Positions 1-7,960 of a stretch of 45,946 bases of DNA are shown piece after piece. This DNA comes from Gammaproteobacteria bacterium (lineage in GTDB: Bacteria; Pseudomonadota; Gammaproteobacteria; Pseudomonadales; Balneatricaceae). The DNA lies in NCBI GenBank assembly GCA_024230095.1, contig JAAERS010000316.1, forward strand, positions 1 through 45,946, read 5' to 3'. Numbering within the stretch: position 1 is the first letter of the stretch; every line of letters starts with the position of its first letter. The notes beneath the pieces were generated by a model that did no database searches, was not told where the DNA came from, and saw nothing but the letters and a program-made list of their open reading frames with translations. The position numbers and the translations under genes are program-made.

Positions 1-83
1 ACAAGACAGTGGCTTGTTACTGTTACAGGGTCTAGACGACCTTCACCGTAGACTCTGCTTTAAATTTATAACTCTTCCTGATT

Positions 84-99
84 AGCAACAGCCGTGCCA
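84..99 (-). promoter_or_regulatory. sigma-54 promoter reading left, probably for glnA
   Basis: Read on the minus strand this is TGGCACG-N4-TTGCT, matching the RpoN consensus TGGCACG-N4-TTGCW throughout, with the invariant GG (-24) and GC (-12) present. Transcription would run left and start near position 73, so the gene lies outside the window. glnA is inferred because glnA and typA are divergent neighbours in enterobacteria and because NtrC-like sites lie upstream at 216-316. The promoter call is strong; the gene identity is inference. Confidence 0.85.
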
Positions 100-215
100 A
101 CTTGTCTAATAAAGCCTAAAAAAGCGAAATTGAACCTTATTGGTTGGTATCTATTGCTATTAAGTGGCTAAGCGGAGCTATTTTACTCTGATTTCTTGTA
201 AAATTCACCTATAAC

Positions 216-232
216 TGCTCTAAGGTGGTGCA
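216..232. promoter_or_regulatory. NtrC-binding site (distal enhancer 1)
   Basis: TGCTCTA-AGG-TGGTGCA matches the NtrC dyad TGCACYA-N3-TRGTGCA at 13 of 14 positions. Its centre lies about 150 bp upstream of the inferred start of the leftward sigma-54 promoter, a normal enhancer distance. Confidence 0.75.
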
Positions 233-268
233 AAAAGAGGGTTTTATTTGTTCCAAAGTATAGACGAG

Positions 269-285
269 TGACTCAAAATGGTGCG
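269..285. promoter_or_regulatory. NtrC-binding site (weaker half of a pair)
   Basis: TGACTCA-AAA-TGGTGCG has a good right half-site and a degenerate left half. Its centre is 31 bp (three helical turns) from the strong site at 300-316. In E. coli, paired NtrC sites at glnA have a similar spacing that supports cooperative binding, so the phasing gives this weak match some weight. Confidence 0.5.
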
Positions 286-299
286 TTTAAGGCAATTGG

Positions 300-316
300 T
301 GCACTAGTCTGGTGCG
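300..316. promoter_or_regulatory. NtrC-binding site (strong)
   Basis: TGCACTA-GTC-TGGTGCG matches the NtrC dyad at 13 of 14 positions. It pairs in helical phase with the weaker site at 269-285. It sits between the leftward sigma-54 promoter and the rightward typA promoter and could influence either. Confidence 0.8.
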
Positions 317-379
317 AATTGTGAAAAGTTGGCTAAATACCCTGTGTCTAGGACAAAAAGTGGAAGTTATGGCTTTCAA

Positions 380-410
380 TTATAACTTGGCAGCAAAATG
401 GTGCTATAAT
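380..410 (+). promoter_or_regulatory. typA promoter with overlapping NtrC-like site
   Basis: A perfect -10 hexamer TATAAT lies at 405-410. The -35 is weak (TATAAC at 381-386, spacer 18). A fourth NtrC-like dyad, GGCAGCA-AAA-TGGTGCT at 389-405, covers the spacer and the first base of the -10. In that position a bound activator protein would be expected to block sigma-70 polymerase. The start would fall near 417, leaving a leader of about 80 nt before typA. Confidence 0.6.
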
Positions 411-426
411 GCGCGCGCGAATTTTT

Positions 427-456
427 AGCCCCGCCAGTGCTACTGACGGGGCTTTT
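427..456 (+). terminator. Terminator-like hairpin in the typA leader
   Basis: AGCCCCG (427-433) pairs with CGGGGCT (447-453). An inner CAGT/ACTG stem (435-438 with 442-445) closes a three-base loop, and TTTT follows. It has the form of a Rho-independent terminator, yet it lies between the typA -10 and the typA start codon. It is either an attenuator or the terminator of a short transcript. Confidence 0.6.
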
Positions 457-498
457 ATTATCTCTCTCTATTTGAACGGAGAGGCTTGGAGTCAACAG

Positions 499-2313
499 AT
501 GATCGAAAATTTAAGAAACGTGGCTATTGTTGCCCACGTAGACCATGGTAAAACCACCCTGGTAGACAAATTGCTGGAACAGTCCGGCACACTGGACCGC
601 CGTGATCAGGGCTCTGAGCGTATTATGGACTCTAATGATCAAGAGCGTGAGCGTGGGATTACCATCCTTGCCAAGAATACCGCCATCAACTGGAACGGTT
701 ACCGCATTAATATCGTGGATACACCGGGGCACGCTGACTTCGGTGGCGAAGTTGAGCGCGTTTTATCTATGGTGGACAGTGTGCTCTTGTTGGTGGATGC
801 GGTAGATGGCCCTATGCCTCAAACACGCTTTGTGACGCAAAAGGCGTTCCAGCAAGGCCTTAGCCCCATTGTTGTTATCAATAAGGTTGACCGACCTGGC
901 GCACGCCCTGATTGGGTTATGGACCAGGTATTCGACCTGTTTGACCAGTTAGGTGCTACTGACGAGCAGCTAGACTTCCAAGTTGTTTATGCGTCAGCTC
1001 TTAATGGTATTGCTGGTATAGATGTAGAGGAAATGGCTGACGATATGCAGCCGTTGTTTGAGTCGCTTGTGGAGCATGTAAAGGCGCCTGATGTTGATCC
1101 AGAGGGCGATTTGCAGATGCAGATTTCGGCTTTGGACTATTCCAGTTATGTGGGTGTAATCGGAATCGGTCGTGTAACCCGTGGCACCATTAAAGCGGGT
1201 CAGCAGGTGATGGTTGTTGATAGTGAAGGTAAGCCTCGTAAAGCTAAGCTGCAGCAAGTGATGGGGTATTTGGGTCTAGAGCGTGTCGATGCGCCTTCAG
1301 CAGAAGCCGGTGATATCGTTTGTGTAACGGGTATTGACGGTCTTAATATCTCGGATACTTTGTGTGCTTTGGAAAATGTTGAGCCTTTACCTCCTTTGAG
1401 CGTTGATGAGCCAACCGTTGCCATGACGTTCCAAGTCAATGACTCGCCATTTGCCGGTAAAGATGGCAAGTATGTAACCAGTCGTAATATCAAAGAGCGT
1501 TTAGAGCGCGAATTGATTCATAACGTTGCCTTGCGTGTCGAACAAGGTGCCACGCCTGATCAGTTTATCGTATCTGGTCGTGGTGAATTGCACTTGTCGG
1601 TACTGATCGAATCTATGCGCCGTGAGGGTTTTGAATTGGGTGTTTCTCGCCCTCAGGTTATTCAAAAAGAAGTTGACGGTGTGATGATGGAGCCTTACGA
1701 GGCGGTATTGATTGACTGTGTTGATGAGCACACGGGCTCTTTGATGGAAGAAATGGGTTACCGTAAAGCGGAAATGACTAACATGGAACCAGACGGCAAA
1801 GGTCGTACGCGTTTAGAGTTCATTATACCTTCGCGTGGCTTGATTGGTTTCCGTGGTCAGTTCCTGACACTGACCTCAGGCAGCGGCGTTATGACCTCTG
1901 TATTTGATCACTATGGTGAAGTGAAGCAAGGCCCAATGGCTGAGCGACAAAATGGCGTTTTGGTGTCGATGGTTAAAGGCAAGGTGTTGGCTTTTGCTTT
2001 GTTTAACTTGCAAGACCGTGGTCGCTTGATGATCGAGCCAAACATTGATGTTTACGAGGGTATGTTGATTGGTGTTCATAGTCGTAGCAATGATTTGACT
2101 GTTAATCCGACTAAGGGTAAGCAGTTGACCAACATCCGCGCAGCAGGTACTGATGAAAATATCCAGTTGACCCCGCCTATTCGTCATTCTTTGGAGCAGG
2201 CGCTGGAGTTTATTGAAGACGATGAGTTGGTAGAGGTAACGCCCAATCATATTCGTTTGCGCAAGAAGCTGTTGTTAGAGCATGAGCGCAAGCGCGCTTC
2301 GCGTGGCGCCTAA
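499..2313 (+). CDS. typA: Ribosome-associated GTPase TypA/BipA
   Basis: TypA is a translational GTPase related to EF-G. It binds the 70S ribosome and the 50S assembly pathway and matters under cold and other stress. The G domain carries AHVDHGKTT (P loop, residues 12-20), the G2/G3 segments ERGITI and DTPGHADF, and NKVD (G4). The EF-G-like middle domains and the TypA-specific C-terminus follow. The reading frame is open from 409, but ATG 499 is the correct start. It has GGAG at 488-491, seven bases upstream, and begins [11 protein letters not shown] as in other TypA proteins, giving 604 residues (E. coli about 607). The upstream extension would translate the leader hairpin and is not credible. 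The gene is monocistronic, with its own promoter and a strong terminator. Confidence 0.97.
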   Translation: MIENLRNVAIVAHVDHGKTTLVDKLLEQSGTLDRRDQGSERIMDSNDQERERGITILAKNTAINWNGYRINIVDTPGHADFGGEVERVLSMVDSVLLLVDAVDGPMPQTRFVTQKAFQQGLSPIVVINKVDRPGARPDWVMDQVFDLFDQLGATDEQLDFQVVYASALNGIAGIDVEEMADDMQPLFESLVEHVKAPDVDPEGDLQMQISALDYSSYVGVIGIGRVTRGTIKAGQQVMVVDSEGKPRKAKLQQVMGYLGLERVDAPSAEAGDIVCVTGIDGLNISDTLCALENVEPLPPLSVDEPTVAMTFQVNDSPFAGKDGKYVTSRNIKERLERELIHNVALRVEQGATPDQFIVSGRGELHLSVLIESMRREGFELGVSRPQVIQKEVDGVMMEPYEAVLIDCVDEHTGSLMEEMGYRKAEMTNMEPDGKGRTRLEFIIPSRGLIGFRGQFLTLTSGSGVMTSVFDHYGEVKQGPMAERQNGVLVSMVKGKVLAFALFNLQDRGRLMIEPNIDVYEGMLIGVHSRSNDLTVNPTKGKQLTNIRAAGTDENIQLTPPIRHSLEQALEFIEDDELVEVTPNHIRLRKKLLLEHERKRASRGA

Positions 2314-2331
2314 TCTGCGCAGTGTGTAATA

Positions 2332-2357
2332 AAGGCGGCCATTAGGTCGCCTTTTTT
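2332..2357 (+). terminator. Rho-independent terminator of typA
   Basis: AAGGCGGCC (2332-2340), loop atta, GGTCGCCTT and a run of T to 2357. The stem is nine pairs with one G-U. It begins about 20 bases after the typA stop. Confidence 0.9.
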
Positions 2358-2492
2358 ATTTCAACTTAACCGTCATTAACCGGCTATGTGGGCGGGGTTA
2401 TGATAAAGTTGATGGCATGTGTATTTTTGTTTTATGGGCGCAAGCTTTTTTAGAATAGAGAGACTTTGCTCGTAAGCAATATAGGAATAATC

Positions 2493-2861
2493 ATGATTAA
2501 GAAGGCATTTGTCGGCGGCTTGTGTAGTTTTTTGTTGGCCTGCGGAAGTGTGGATGTTGCTCAGCAGTCTGTTAGCGCTCCTATAGGTGGTTTTACTGGC
2601 TTGTACGAGTCGTTTAGCTGCGATCAGTTGTTCTCGGAGGCGCGCCGTGTAGCGGGGCAAATGGAGGTGCTGGTAGGGGACTATAGTGATGAGGTGACGC
2701 GCTCGCGTATGGAGTTTGTTGGTGGGGTAGTCTATTGGCCGGTTTTATTTTTTGTGGATGATAGTGCTGACCAGGGAGTTGTTGAGGAGTATGCGCAGCT
2801 TAAAGGTCGGCTGGATAAGCTGAACCACTGGCAGTTGCAAAAATCCTGCGCGGCTAGCTAA
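2493..2861 (+). CDS. Small predicted lipoprotein of unknown function
   Basis: A 122-residue protein with a lipoprotein signal: MIKKAFVGGLCSFLLAC, lipobox LLAC with the lipidated cysteine at residue 17. The mature part has a conserved-looking layout: a Ser-Cys-Asp segment (SFSCDQL), a central hydrophobic stretch VVYWPVLFFV, then a charged ...YAQLKGRLDKL helix and a C-terminal cysteine (KSC). I recognise the pattern 'SC..L ... WP..FF ... LKG ... K.C' as a widespread small proteobacterial lipoprotein type without a defined role; this is recollection, not a search result. The start was chosen at ATG 2493 because AGGA lies six bases upstream and the signal peptide begins there. The frame is open further upstream (to 2466), but that would add residues ahead of the signal. 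Hairpins flank it, so it is probably monocistronic. Confidence 0.8.
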   Translation: MIKKAFVGGLCSFLLACGSVDVAQQSVSAPIGGFTGLYESFSCDQLFSEARRVAGQMEVLVGDYSDEVTRSRMEFVGGVVYWPVLFFVDDSADQGVVEEYAQLKGRLDKLNHWQLQKSCAAS

Positions 2862-2879
2862 AAACAGGCGGGCAATAAA

Positions 2880-2903
2880 AAAGCAGCTCCTGGGAGCTGC
2901 TTT
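2880..2903 (+). terminator. Hairpin after the small lipoprotein gene
   Basis: AAAGCAGCTC (2880-2889), loop ctgg, GAGCTGCTTT (2894-2903), preceded by an A-tract. The ten-pair perfect stem lies 18 bases after the stop. The T run is short, so termination is likely but not certain. Confidence 0.75.
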
Positions 2904-3222
2904 CTAAGGCTGTTTTTTATTTTTATTGACAAGCCTATAAGGGTGTCTGTTCTTCTTATAACGCTTGTTATTTTTATTTGCGCTGAGGGGATACTAGCAA
3001 TATCTGAGACGAAGTCTAATAATATATGATTATATGGTTATTACATTTAGATATATAATAATTGAAAAATATCGAGTTTTTAGGCCTTAGATTAGTAATA
3101 TATCTGTACTGTTTTGAAAATTAAAGAAAAATAATATTGAATTAATTAAAACAAGCGTTTAATCTGACGGTTTGTTTGTGGTAAAAATTAAGTGTAAATA
3201 TATTTAGAGGATTTGTTGGAGC
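2904..3222. other. AT-rich gap before the PHA-granule-type gene
   Basis: About 320 bases without a plausible gene. The stretch from about 3015 to 3210 is much richer in A and T than its surroundings, with many TATATA/AATAAT words. A weak promoter-like pair (TTGTTT, 17 bases, TAAATA) lies near 3172-3200. I see no RNA gene or long repeat. Confidence 0.6.
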
Positions 3223-3498
3223 ATGGCTACAGTTAGTGTTTGTTACCCCCATAAGCGTTCATTGGCGGAGGCGCGTAGCGCAGCCGACACCTTCGCAAGT
3301 AAGTTGCAGGCCAAATTAGGTGTGAATTGCGCTTGGCAAGGAGATACCATGACACTAGAGCGTCAAGGCGTGAATGGTGAATTGGTGCTCAATGATGGTG
3401 AGGTTAATGTCCAACTCAAGCTCGGTATGATGCTGAGTCCCATGAAGGGGCAAATTGAAAGCGAAATCCAGCGCCAACTGGACAAGTACTTGGGTTAG
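3223..3498 (+). CDS. Polyhydroxyalkanoic acid system family protein
   Basis: A 91-residue soluble protein matching my knowledge of the small PHA_gran_rgn family (putative polyhydroxyalkanoic acid system protein). Features typical of that family are an N-terminal HKRSLAEAR segment, a central LERQGVNGELVL strand pair, and the ending LGMMLSPMKGQIESEIQRQLDKYLG. Members often lie near PHA synthesis or granule genes, and in Pseudomonas the pha cluster lies beside hslVU, as here. No PHA synthase, depolymerase or phasin is present in the window, so it stands alone. ATG 3223 is used; AGAGG lies 12 bases upstream (3206-3210), and a TTGGAG sits too close to act. The biochemical role is unknown. It converges with hslU. 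Confidence 0.8.
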   Translation: MATVSVCYPHKRSLAEARSAADTFASKLQAKLGVNCAWQGDTMTLERQGVNGELVLNDGEVNVQLKLGMMLSPMKGQIESEIQRQLDKYLG

Positions 3499-3507
3499 TG
3501 TCGCTAT

Positions 3508-3540
3508 CTAGTGGGACAAGCTTTTGGTCTGCCCCACTAG
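3508..3540. terminator. Hairpin between convergent genes
   Basis: CTAGTGGG (3508-3515) pairs with CCCACTAG (3533-3540). It lies in the 55 bases between the PHA-type gene and the end of hslU. There is no T run, so it may stop transcription only partly or protect 3' ends. Confidence 0.5.
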
Positions 3541-3553
3541 GAGCCTCAAGGAT

Positions 3554-4873
3554 CTATAAAATATATTGGCTTAGATCCTGATCTTGCACCAAGTCCTGCA
3601 GATTTTGCTCAACATAAGCCTGGTTGACAACTACTTTGGCACCTTGGGCGTGATTGGCTTCATAGGATAGGTCTTCAAGTAACCTTTCCATCAGTGTGTG
3701 CAGTCGACGGGCGCCAATGTTTTCGGTGTTTTCATTGACCTCAAAGGCCAGTTCGGCCAACCGCGTGACGCCGTCCTCACTAAATTCCAGGTTAATACCT
3801 TCGACCCCTAATAGAGCCTGGTATTGTTCTGTCAGGGAGTAATTTGGCTCGGTAAGAATGCGCGCAAAATCAACAGGTTTAAGAGCATTTAGCTCGACAC
3901 GGATAGGCAGACGGCCCTGTAGTTCAGGTATTAGGTCTGAAGGCTTGGCCAGATGAAAAGCGCCAGACGTGATAAACAAGATATGGTCAGTTTTGACCAT
4001 GCCGTATTTGGTGCTCACTGTACAGCCTTCAATAAGGGGGAGTAGGTCGCGTTGGACGCCTTCTCGGCTAACGTCACCACCAGTACCACCTTCTTGTTTT
4101 TTGGCAATTTTATCGATTTCATCAAGGAACACGATGCCATTTTGTTCCACTGCCTCTAAGGCTTGTTGCTTGATGTCATCTTCTTTGATCAGTTGTGATG
4201 CTTCTTCATCCTGCAACTGCTTGCGCGCATCTTTAATCTTTATCTTGCGAGTCTTTTTACGGTCCTGGCCCATGCTAGAGAACATATTTTGCAATTGGCT
4301 GGTCATTTCTTCCATGCCAGGAGGGGCCATAATTTCCACGCCAACAGGTGTGGCAGACATCTCGATATCAATTTCCTTATCATCTAGATCGCCCTCGCGC
4401 AGCTTTTTGCGGAATGTTTGACGGGTGCTTGAGTCTTGGGTGACCTCTTCGCCGCGGGCAGGTGGCAGTAAGGCATCCAGAATGCGATCCTCGGCCCTGT
4501 CGGCGGCATCATTGCCGACTCGTTCCATGGCTTGCTCACGTAGCATTTTAATGGCGGTTTCGACTAGGTCACGAATGATTGATTCGACATCGCGACCGAC
4601 ATAGCCTACCTCGGTAAACTTAGTGGCTTCGATCTTGATAAAAGGGGCGTTGGAAAGTTTTGCCAAACGGCGAGCGATTTCCGTTTTACCAACGCCCGTA
4701 GGGCCAATCATCATAATGTTCTTAGGGGCAATTTCAGCGCGCATCTCGGCAGCCAATTGCATGCGACGCCAGCGGTTGCGCAGAGCAATGGCTACGGCAC
4801 GTTTGGCGGATGACTGGCCAATGATATGTTGGTCCAATTGGCTAACAATTTGTGCGGGAGTCAGGTTTGACAT
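3554..4873 (-). CDS. hslU: ATP-dependent protease ATPase subunit HslU (ClpY)
   Basis: HslU is the AAA+ unfoldase that feeds substrates to the HslV peptidase in the cytoplasm. Of 439 residues (usual length about 443), the Walker A GPTGVGKT is at 57-64. Before it is the [17 protein letters not shown] segment typical of HslU. The I domain is charged and variable (about 110-245), followed by Walker [10 protein letters not shown] and sensor and arginine-finger regions. The C-terminus ends ...DLSQYIL; this tail inserts into HslV to activate it and is well conserved. It follows hslV by eight bases and is clearly co-transcribed with it. The stop lies 13 bases from the intergenic hairpin. Confidence 0.97.
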   Translation of the reverse strand: MSNLTPAQIVSQLDQHIIGQSSAKRAVAIALRNRWRRMQLAAEMRAEIAPKNIMMIGPTGVGKTEIARRLAKLSNAPFIKIEATKFTEVGYVGRDVESIIRDLVETAIKMLREQAMERVGNDAADRAEDRILDALLPPARGEEVTQDSSTRQTFRKKLREGDLDDKEIDIEMSATPVGVEIMAPPGMEEMTSQLQNMFSSMGQDRKKTRKIKIKDARKQLQDEEASQLIKEDDIKQQALEAVEQNGIVFLDEIDKIAKKQEGGTGGDVSREGVQRDLLPLIEGCTVSTKYGMVKTDHILFITSGAFHLAKPSDLIPELQGRLPIRVELNALKPVDFARILTEPNYSLTEQYQALLGVEGINLEFSEDGVTRLAELAFEVNENTENIGARRLHTLMERLLEDLSYEANHAQGAKVVVNQAYVEQNLQDLVQDQDLSQYIL

Positions 4874-4881
4874 GATGGTTC

Positions 4882-5406
4882 CTAGATATCTAAAGACTCA
4901 ATGGTGGTGTGGTGATTGGTGAATACGCAAATATCGGCGGCAATATCGAGGCTTTTTTCAACGATTTCTTGGGCGCTTAGTTCGGTATTTTTTAGTAGTG
5001 CAGTGGCCGCGGCTTGGGCATAGTTGCCGCCAGAGCCAATGGCTATCAGGCCTTCTTCAGGTTCTACTACATCACCGTTGCCAGTAATAATTAAGGAGGC
5101 TTCCTGGTTGGCGACCACCAACATGGCTTCAAGTTTGCGCAGGGCGCGATCACTGCGCCAATCCTTAGCCAGCTCAACAGCGGAGCGCACCAACTGACCG
5201 TGGTGTTTTTGCAGTTGCGCTTCAAAGCGCTCAAATAGGGTGAAGGCGTCGGCGGTACCGCCGGCAAAGCCTGCAATCACTTGATCTTGGTACAGGCGTC
5301 GAACTTTACGGGCGTTGCCCTTCATGACGGTATTGCCTAAGGATACTTGGCCATCACCACCAAGCACTACCTTATTACCCCGGCGTACGGAAACAATTGT
5401 TGTCAC
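4882..5406 (-). CDS. hslV: ATP-dependent protease peptidase subunit HslV (ClpQ)
   Basis: HslV is a proteasome-beta-like threonine peptidase that forms a double hexamer. It is degraded product-side partner of HslU. The frame is open from an ATG at 5421, but I place the start at GTG 5406. The mature enzyme needs threonine at its N-terminus, and only this start gives fMet-Thr-Thr-Ile-Val after which Met is removed. GGAG sits seven bases upstream of that GTG. The ATG would add five residues in front of the nucleophile and block catalysis. The 174-residue product has the usual length (E. coli 176). It includes [30 protein letters not shown] and [16 protein letters not shown]. It lies downstream of a sigma-32-type promoter and leads the hslVU operon. 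Confidence 0.96.
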   Translation of the reverse strand: MTTIVSVRRGNKVVLGGDGQVSLGNTVMKGNARKVRRLYQDQVIAGFAGGTADAFTLFERFEAQLQKHHGQLVRSAVELAKDWRSDRALRKLEAMLVVANQEASLIITGNGDVVEPEEGLIAIGSGGNYAQAAATALLKNTELSAQEIVEKSLDIAADICVFTNHHTTIESLDI

Positions 5407-5437
5407 AGTATTTCTCCACAAATAGCTAATGTCCTAT

Positions 5438-5465
5438 TAATGGAGTTAGACTGGATTATTTCAAG
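5438..5465 (-). promoter_or_regulatory. Sigma-32 (heat-shock) promoter of hslVU
   Basis: On the minus strand: CTTGAAA (5465-5459), 13 bases, CTCCATTA (5445-5438). The RpoH consensus is CTTGAAA-N13-15-CCCCATTTA; the -35 is perfect and the -10 nearly so. Transcription would begin about 25 bases before the hslV GTG. hslVU is a classic heat-shock operon in E. coli, so match and context agree. Confidence 0.8.
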
Positions 5466-5491
5466 ACCTTAGCTGCATTCCTGGCGCTTGT

Positions 5492-6058
5492 TTACTTGCG
5501 ATTGATGCGTAAAGGGGCAATGTTGTTTTGTGTCAGCGTGTCCTCGGCCTTATTGAGCATCGAGCGGTTAGCAAATGGCCCGACGCGCACTCGGTACCAA
5601 ATAGTGCCGCTGCTGGCGGTGGTTTTTTCGGTAACCACATTAGGTAAGTTCAGCAATATGAGTTTGGCGCGCATGCGCTCGGCATCTTTTAGGTGACGAA
5701 AAGAACCTGCTTGTAATAGTGTCTTGGTCTTTTTGTTTGGGTCTTTAGGGGTGGACTTATAAGCTTCTACAGCTTGTGGTTTCACCTGACTTTCCGGTAG
5801 CAAACTGTAGAAGTCAAAATTGTTTTTATCGTCTGCTTGCTTGTCAGCAACAGGTGCCGGTTCGATCACTTGGGCCTTGCTGGTGCTGATTGTTTGTTTG
5901 GGTGCGGGAGCGGCTTGATCTGCAGGTTGTTGGGCTAGGAACCAAAGGCCGCCAACAAAGGCGACAGCAATAATTGTGGTGAGTAAAGTCCGCACGGAAG
6001 AAGCCGTGTTTTTGGTTTTTTTATTGGGTTTCTTGCCCCGAGCGTAGTCGCGCGCCAT
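5492..6058 (-). CDS. ftsN: FtsN-like SPOR-domain cell-division protein
   Basis: An inner-membrane bitopic protein of 188 residues. A basic cytoplasmic tail (MARDYARGKKPNKKTK) precedes one membrane segment at about 24-42 (LLTTIIAVAFVGGLWFLA). A Pro/Ala/Gln-rich periplasmic linker follows, then a C-terminal SPOR domain (about 110-188; LLQAGSFRHLKDAERMRAKL ... VRVGPF). SPOR domains bind denuded septal peptidoglycan. In E. coli FtsN the N-terminal 'RDY' aspartate contacts FtsA; the same RDY is visible here. The position between argS and hslV is where Pseudomonas carries ftsN. The protein is shorter than E. coli FtsN (319). ATG 6058 follows the argS stop by one base. The longer frame from 6088 overlaps argS and is rejected. 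FtsN rather than another SPOR protein is inference from the tail and context. Confidence 0.85.
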   Translation of the reverse strand: MARDYARGKKPNKKTKNTASSVRTLLTTIIAVAFVGGLWFLAQQPADQAAPAPKQTISTSKAQVIEPAPVADKQADDKNNFDFYSLLPESQVKPQAVEAYKSTPKDPNKKTKTLLQAGSFRHLKDAERMRAKLILLNLPNVVTEKTTASSGTIWYRVRVGPFANRSMLNKAEDTLTQNNIAPLRINRK

Positions 6059-6059
6059 A

Positions 6060-7817
6060 TTACATGAGTTCCGGTGCATCGACGCCAAGCAATTGCAAAC
6101 CGTTAGCTAACACCTGACGCGTACAGGCGCTTAAAGTTAGGCGTGCGTTGCGCAGGTTGGCATCGTCAATTTTCATACGATGGGCATTGTAATAGGTGTG
6201 GAAGTTGCCTGCTAGGTCGCGTAAGTAATGGGCGACTTGATGCGGTTCGTGGGCGACGGCTGCATGGGAAATAATTTCTGGGTACAGTTCCAGTTGTTGC
6301 ATCAGAGCAATTTCAGCTGGCTGCTCCAATAACGCAAGGTTGGCCAGTCCCAAGTCTTGGTCCCAGACCATGCCTTCGGATTCTAGTTTAGTGATCATAG
6401 AGCAGATGCGCGCGTGGGCGTACTGGATGTAATAAACAGGGTTGTCCTTGCTTTCTGACTTCGCTAGCTCTAGATCAAAGTCCATGTGTTGCTCGGCCTT
6501 ACGGGTGACATAAAAGAAGCGCGAAGCGTCTTTGCCTACTTCGTCTCTCAGTTCACGCAGAGTTACAAAAGAACCGCTGCGGGTCGACATTTGTACGCGC
6601 TCACTACCTCGGTACAAGATGGCAAACTGCACCAGCTTGATGACTAGGCGTTCGGCATCCAGACCCATGGCCGTTAGGGCCGCTTTTACACGTGTGATAT
6701 AGCCGTGATGGTCAGCCCCCCAGATGTTGATGACGGTATCAAAGCCGCGTTCAAACTTATTCAAGTGGTAGGCAATATCCGACGCAAAATAGGTGGTTTG
6801 GCCATTGTCGCGTTTTACCACACGATCTTTATCATCACCAAACGCGGTCGAGCGGAACCACAGGGCGCCGGCTTGTTCATAAATATGGTCATTGTCTTGC
6901 AGCTTTTTGATGGCGCGTTCGATCTGTTCATTCTCGCTCAGGCCGCGTTCAGAAAACCATTCGTCAAAGTGGACGCCAAATTCTTCCAAGTCATCCTTGA
7001 TATCGTCGCGAATCGAATTTAAGCCGGCGGCAAACAGAAGTTCGTAATTATCGGTGCCCAGCAGCGCGCGTGCGCGTTCGATGATAGCGTCAATATGGGC
7101 TTCTTTGTCACCTTCAGGGCCATCGGTTGGTAAGTCTTGGGTGATCGCGCTAGCACTGTGTTGAAGGCTGGGGCCGACATTATTTTGCAGCTCAGCAGCA
7201 ATGTCTTTGACATAATCACCTTGATAGCCGTTACTCGGGAAAGGTACCTCAATACCCGCTAAGGCAAGGTAGCGTAGCCACACACTGGCAGCAAGAATAT
7301 TCATTTGGCGGCCAGCATCATTGACGTAGTATTCGCGTTGAACCTTAAAGCCAGCGGCGTTTAATAGGTTGGCCAAGCTCGCGCCGTAAGCGGCGCCACG
7401 GCCATGACCAACGTGCAGTGGTCCCGTAGGGTTGGCGGAGACGAATTCAATTTGTACGGACTGGTTATTGCCTACCTGGCAGTGGCCGTAACTATCGCCC
7501 TGTTCCATAATCTTATTGATAACAGCAGCGGTTGCATCTTGGCTAATAAAAAAGTTGATAAAACCTGGGCCGGCAATTTCTGTACTCTTGACCTCGCCAG
7601 CGGCGGGTAAGTTGTCACAGATTAACTGAGCTATGTCGCGAGGATTGCGTCGTGCCGCTTTGGCCAAGGTCAGGGCAACGTTACTGGCGAGGTCGCCGTG
7701 CTGCTTGTCTCGGGTATTGTCCACCTGAATGTTGGCTTGCAAGTCGGCGTCAAGGGTGCCGGATTGTTTCAGGTTGTCGATGGCTTGCGCGATTAAAGAG
7801 GCGACTAACTGCTTCAT
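6060..7817 (-). CDS. argS: Arginyl-tRNA synthetase
   Basis: Class I aminoacyl-tRNA synthetase that charges tRNA-Arg in the cytoplasm. 585 residues, close to the usual 577. The N-terminal tRNA D-loop-binding domain (about 1-110) is followed by the HIGH-type motif HVGH at 135-138 within ANPTGPLHVGHGRG. The KMSKS-type loop has the relaxed form VQMSTRSG, normal for this enzyme. The all-alpha anticodon domain ends in LQLLGVDAPELM. It begins with ATG 7817 downstream of a likely promoter and is followed one base later by the ftsN-like gene. The order priA-argS-ftsN-hslVU is conserved with Pseudomonas. Confidence 0.97.
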   Translation of the reverse strand: MKQLVASLIAQAIDNLKQSGTLDADLQANIQVDNTRDKQHGDLASNVALTLAKAARRNPRDIAQLICDNLPAAGEVKSTEIAGPGFINFFISQDATAAVINKIMEQGDSYGHCQVGNNQSVQIEFVSANPTGPLHVGHGRGAAYGASLANLLNAAGFKVQREYYVNDAGRQMNILAASVWLRYLALAGIEVPFPSNGYQGDYVKDIAAELQNNVGPSLQHSASAITQDLPTDGPEGDKEAHIDAIIERARALLGTDNYELLFAAGLNSIRDDIKDDLEEFGVHFDEWFSERGLSENEQIERAIKKLQDNDHIYEQAGALWFRSTAFGDDKDRVVKRDNGQTTYFASDIAYHLNKFERGFDTVINIWGADHHGYITRVKAALTAMGLDAERLVIKLVQFAILYRGSERVQMSTRSGSFVTLRELRDEVGKDASRFFYVTRKAEQHMDFDLELAKSESKDNPVYYIQYAHARICSMITKLESEGMVWDQDLGLANLALLEQPAEIALMQQLELYPEIISHAAVAHEPHQVAHYLRDLAGNFHTYYNAHRMKIDDANLRNARLTLSACTRQVLANGLQLLGVDAPELM

Positions 7818-7890
7818 GAATAGCTCGAATAATTGGTTATTGAGGTGATGGTGATTGAAGTTGTATTACAAGGCTCCAGTCAAGCCGCGT

Positions 7891-7920
7891 ATTATCCCTT
7901 GAATTGCGCAATAAAGCCAA
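7891..7920 (-). promoter_or_regulatory. Probable argS promoter
   Basis: On the minus strand: TTGGCT (7920-7915), 18 bases, GATAAT (7896-7891), in the 143 bases between priA and argS. This would make argS-ftsN a unit separable from priA. Confidence 0.45.
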
Positions 7921-7960
7921 TTGTTTGGACTTAAATTAGAGGCCCGGTTTTGGTGTGGAT

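Noticed and set aside
2376-2660. 94-codon minus-strand frame opposite the small lipoprotein gene
   Set aside because: No ribosome site, and the plus-strand frame has a clear lipobox and ribosome site.
3969-4421. 150-codon plus-strand frame inside hslU
   Set aside because: Antisense to the HslU I domain and Walker B region; Ser/Arg-rich translation typical of a shadow frame.
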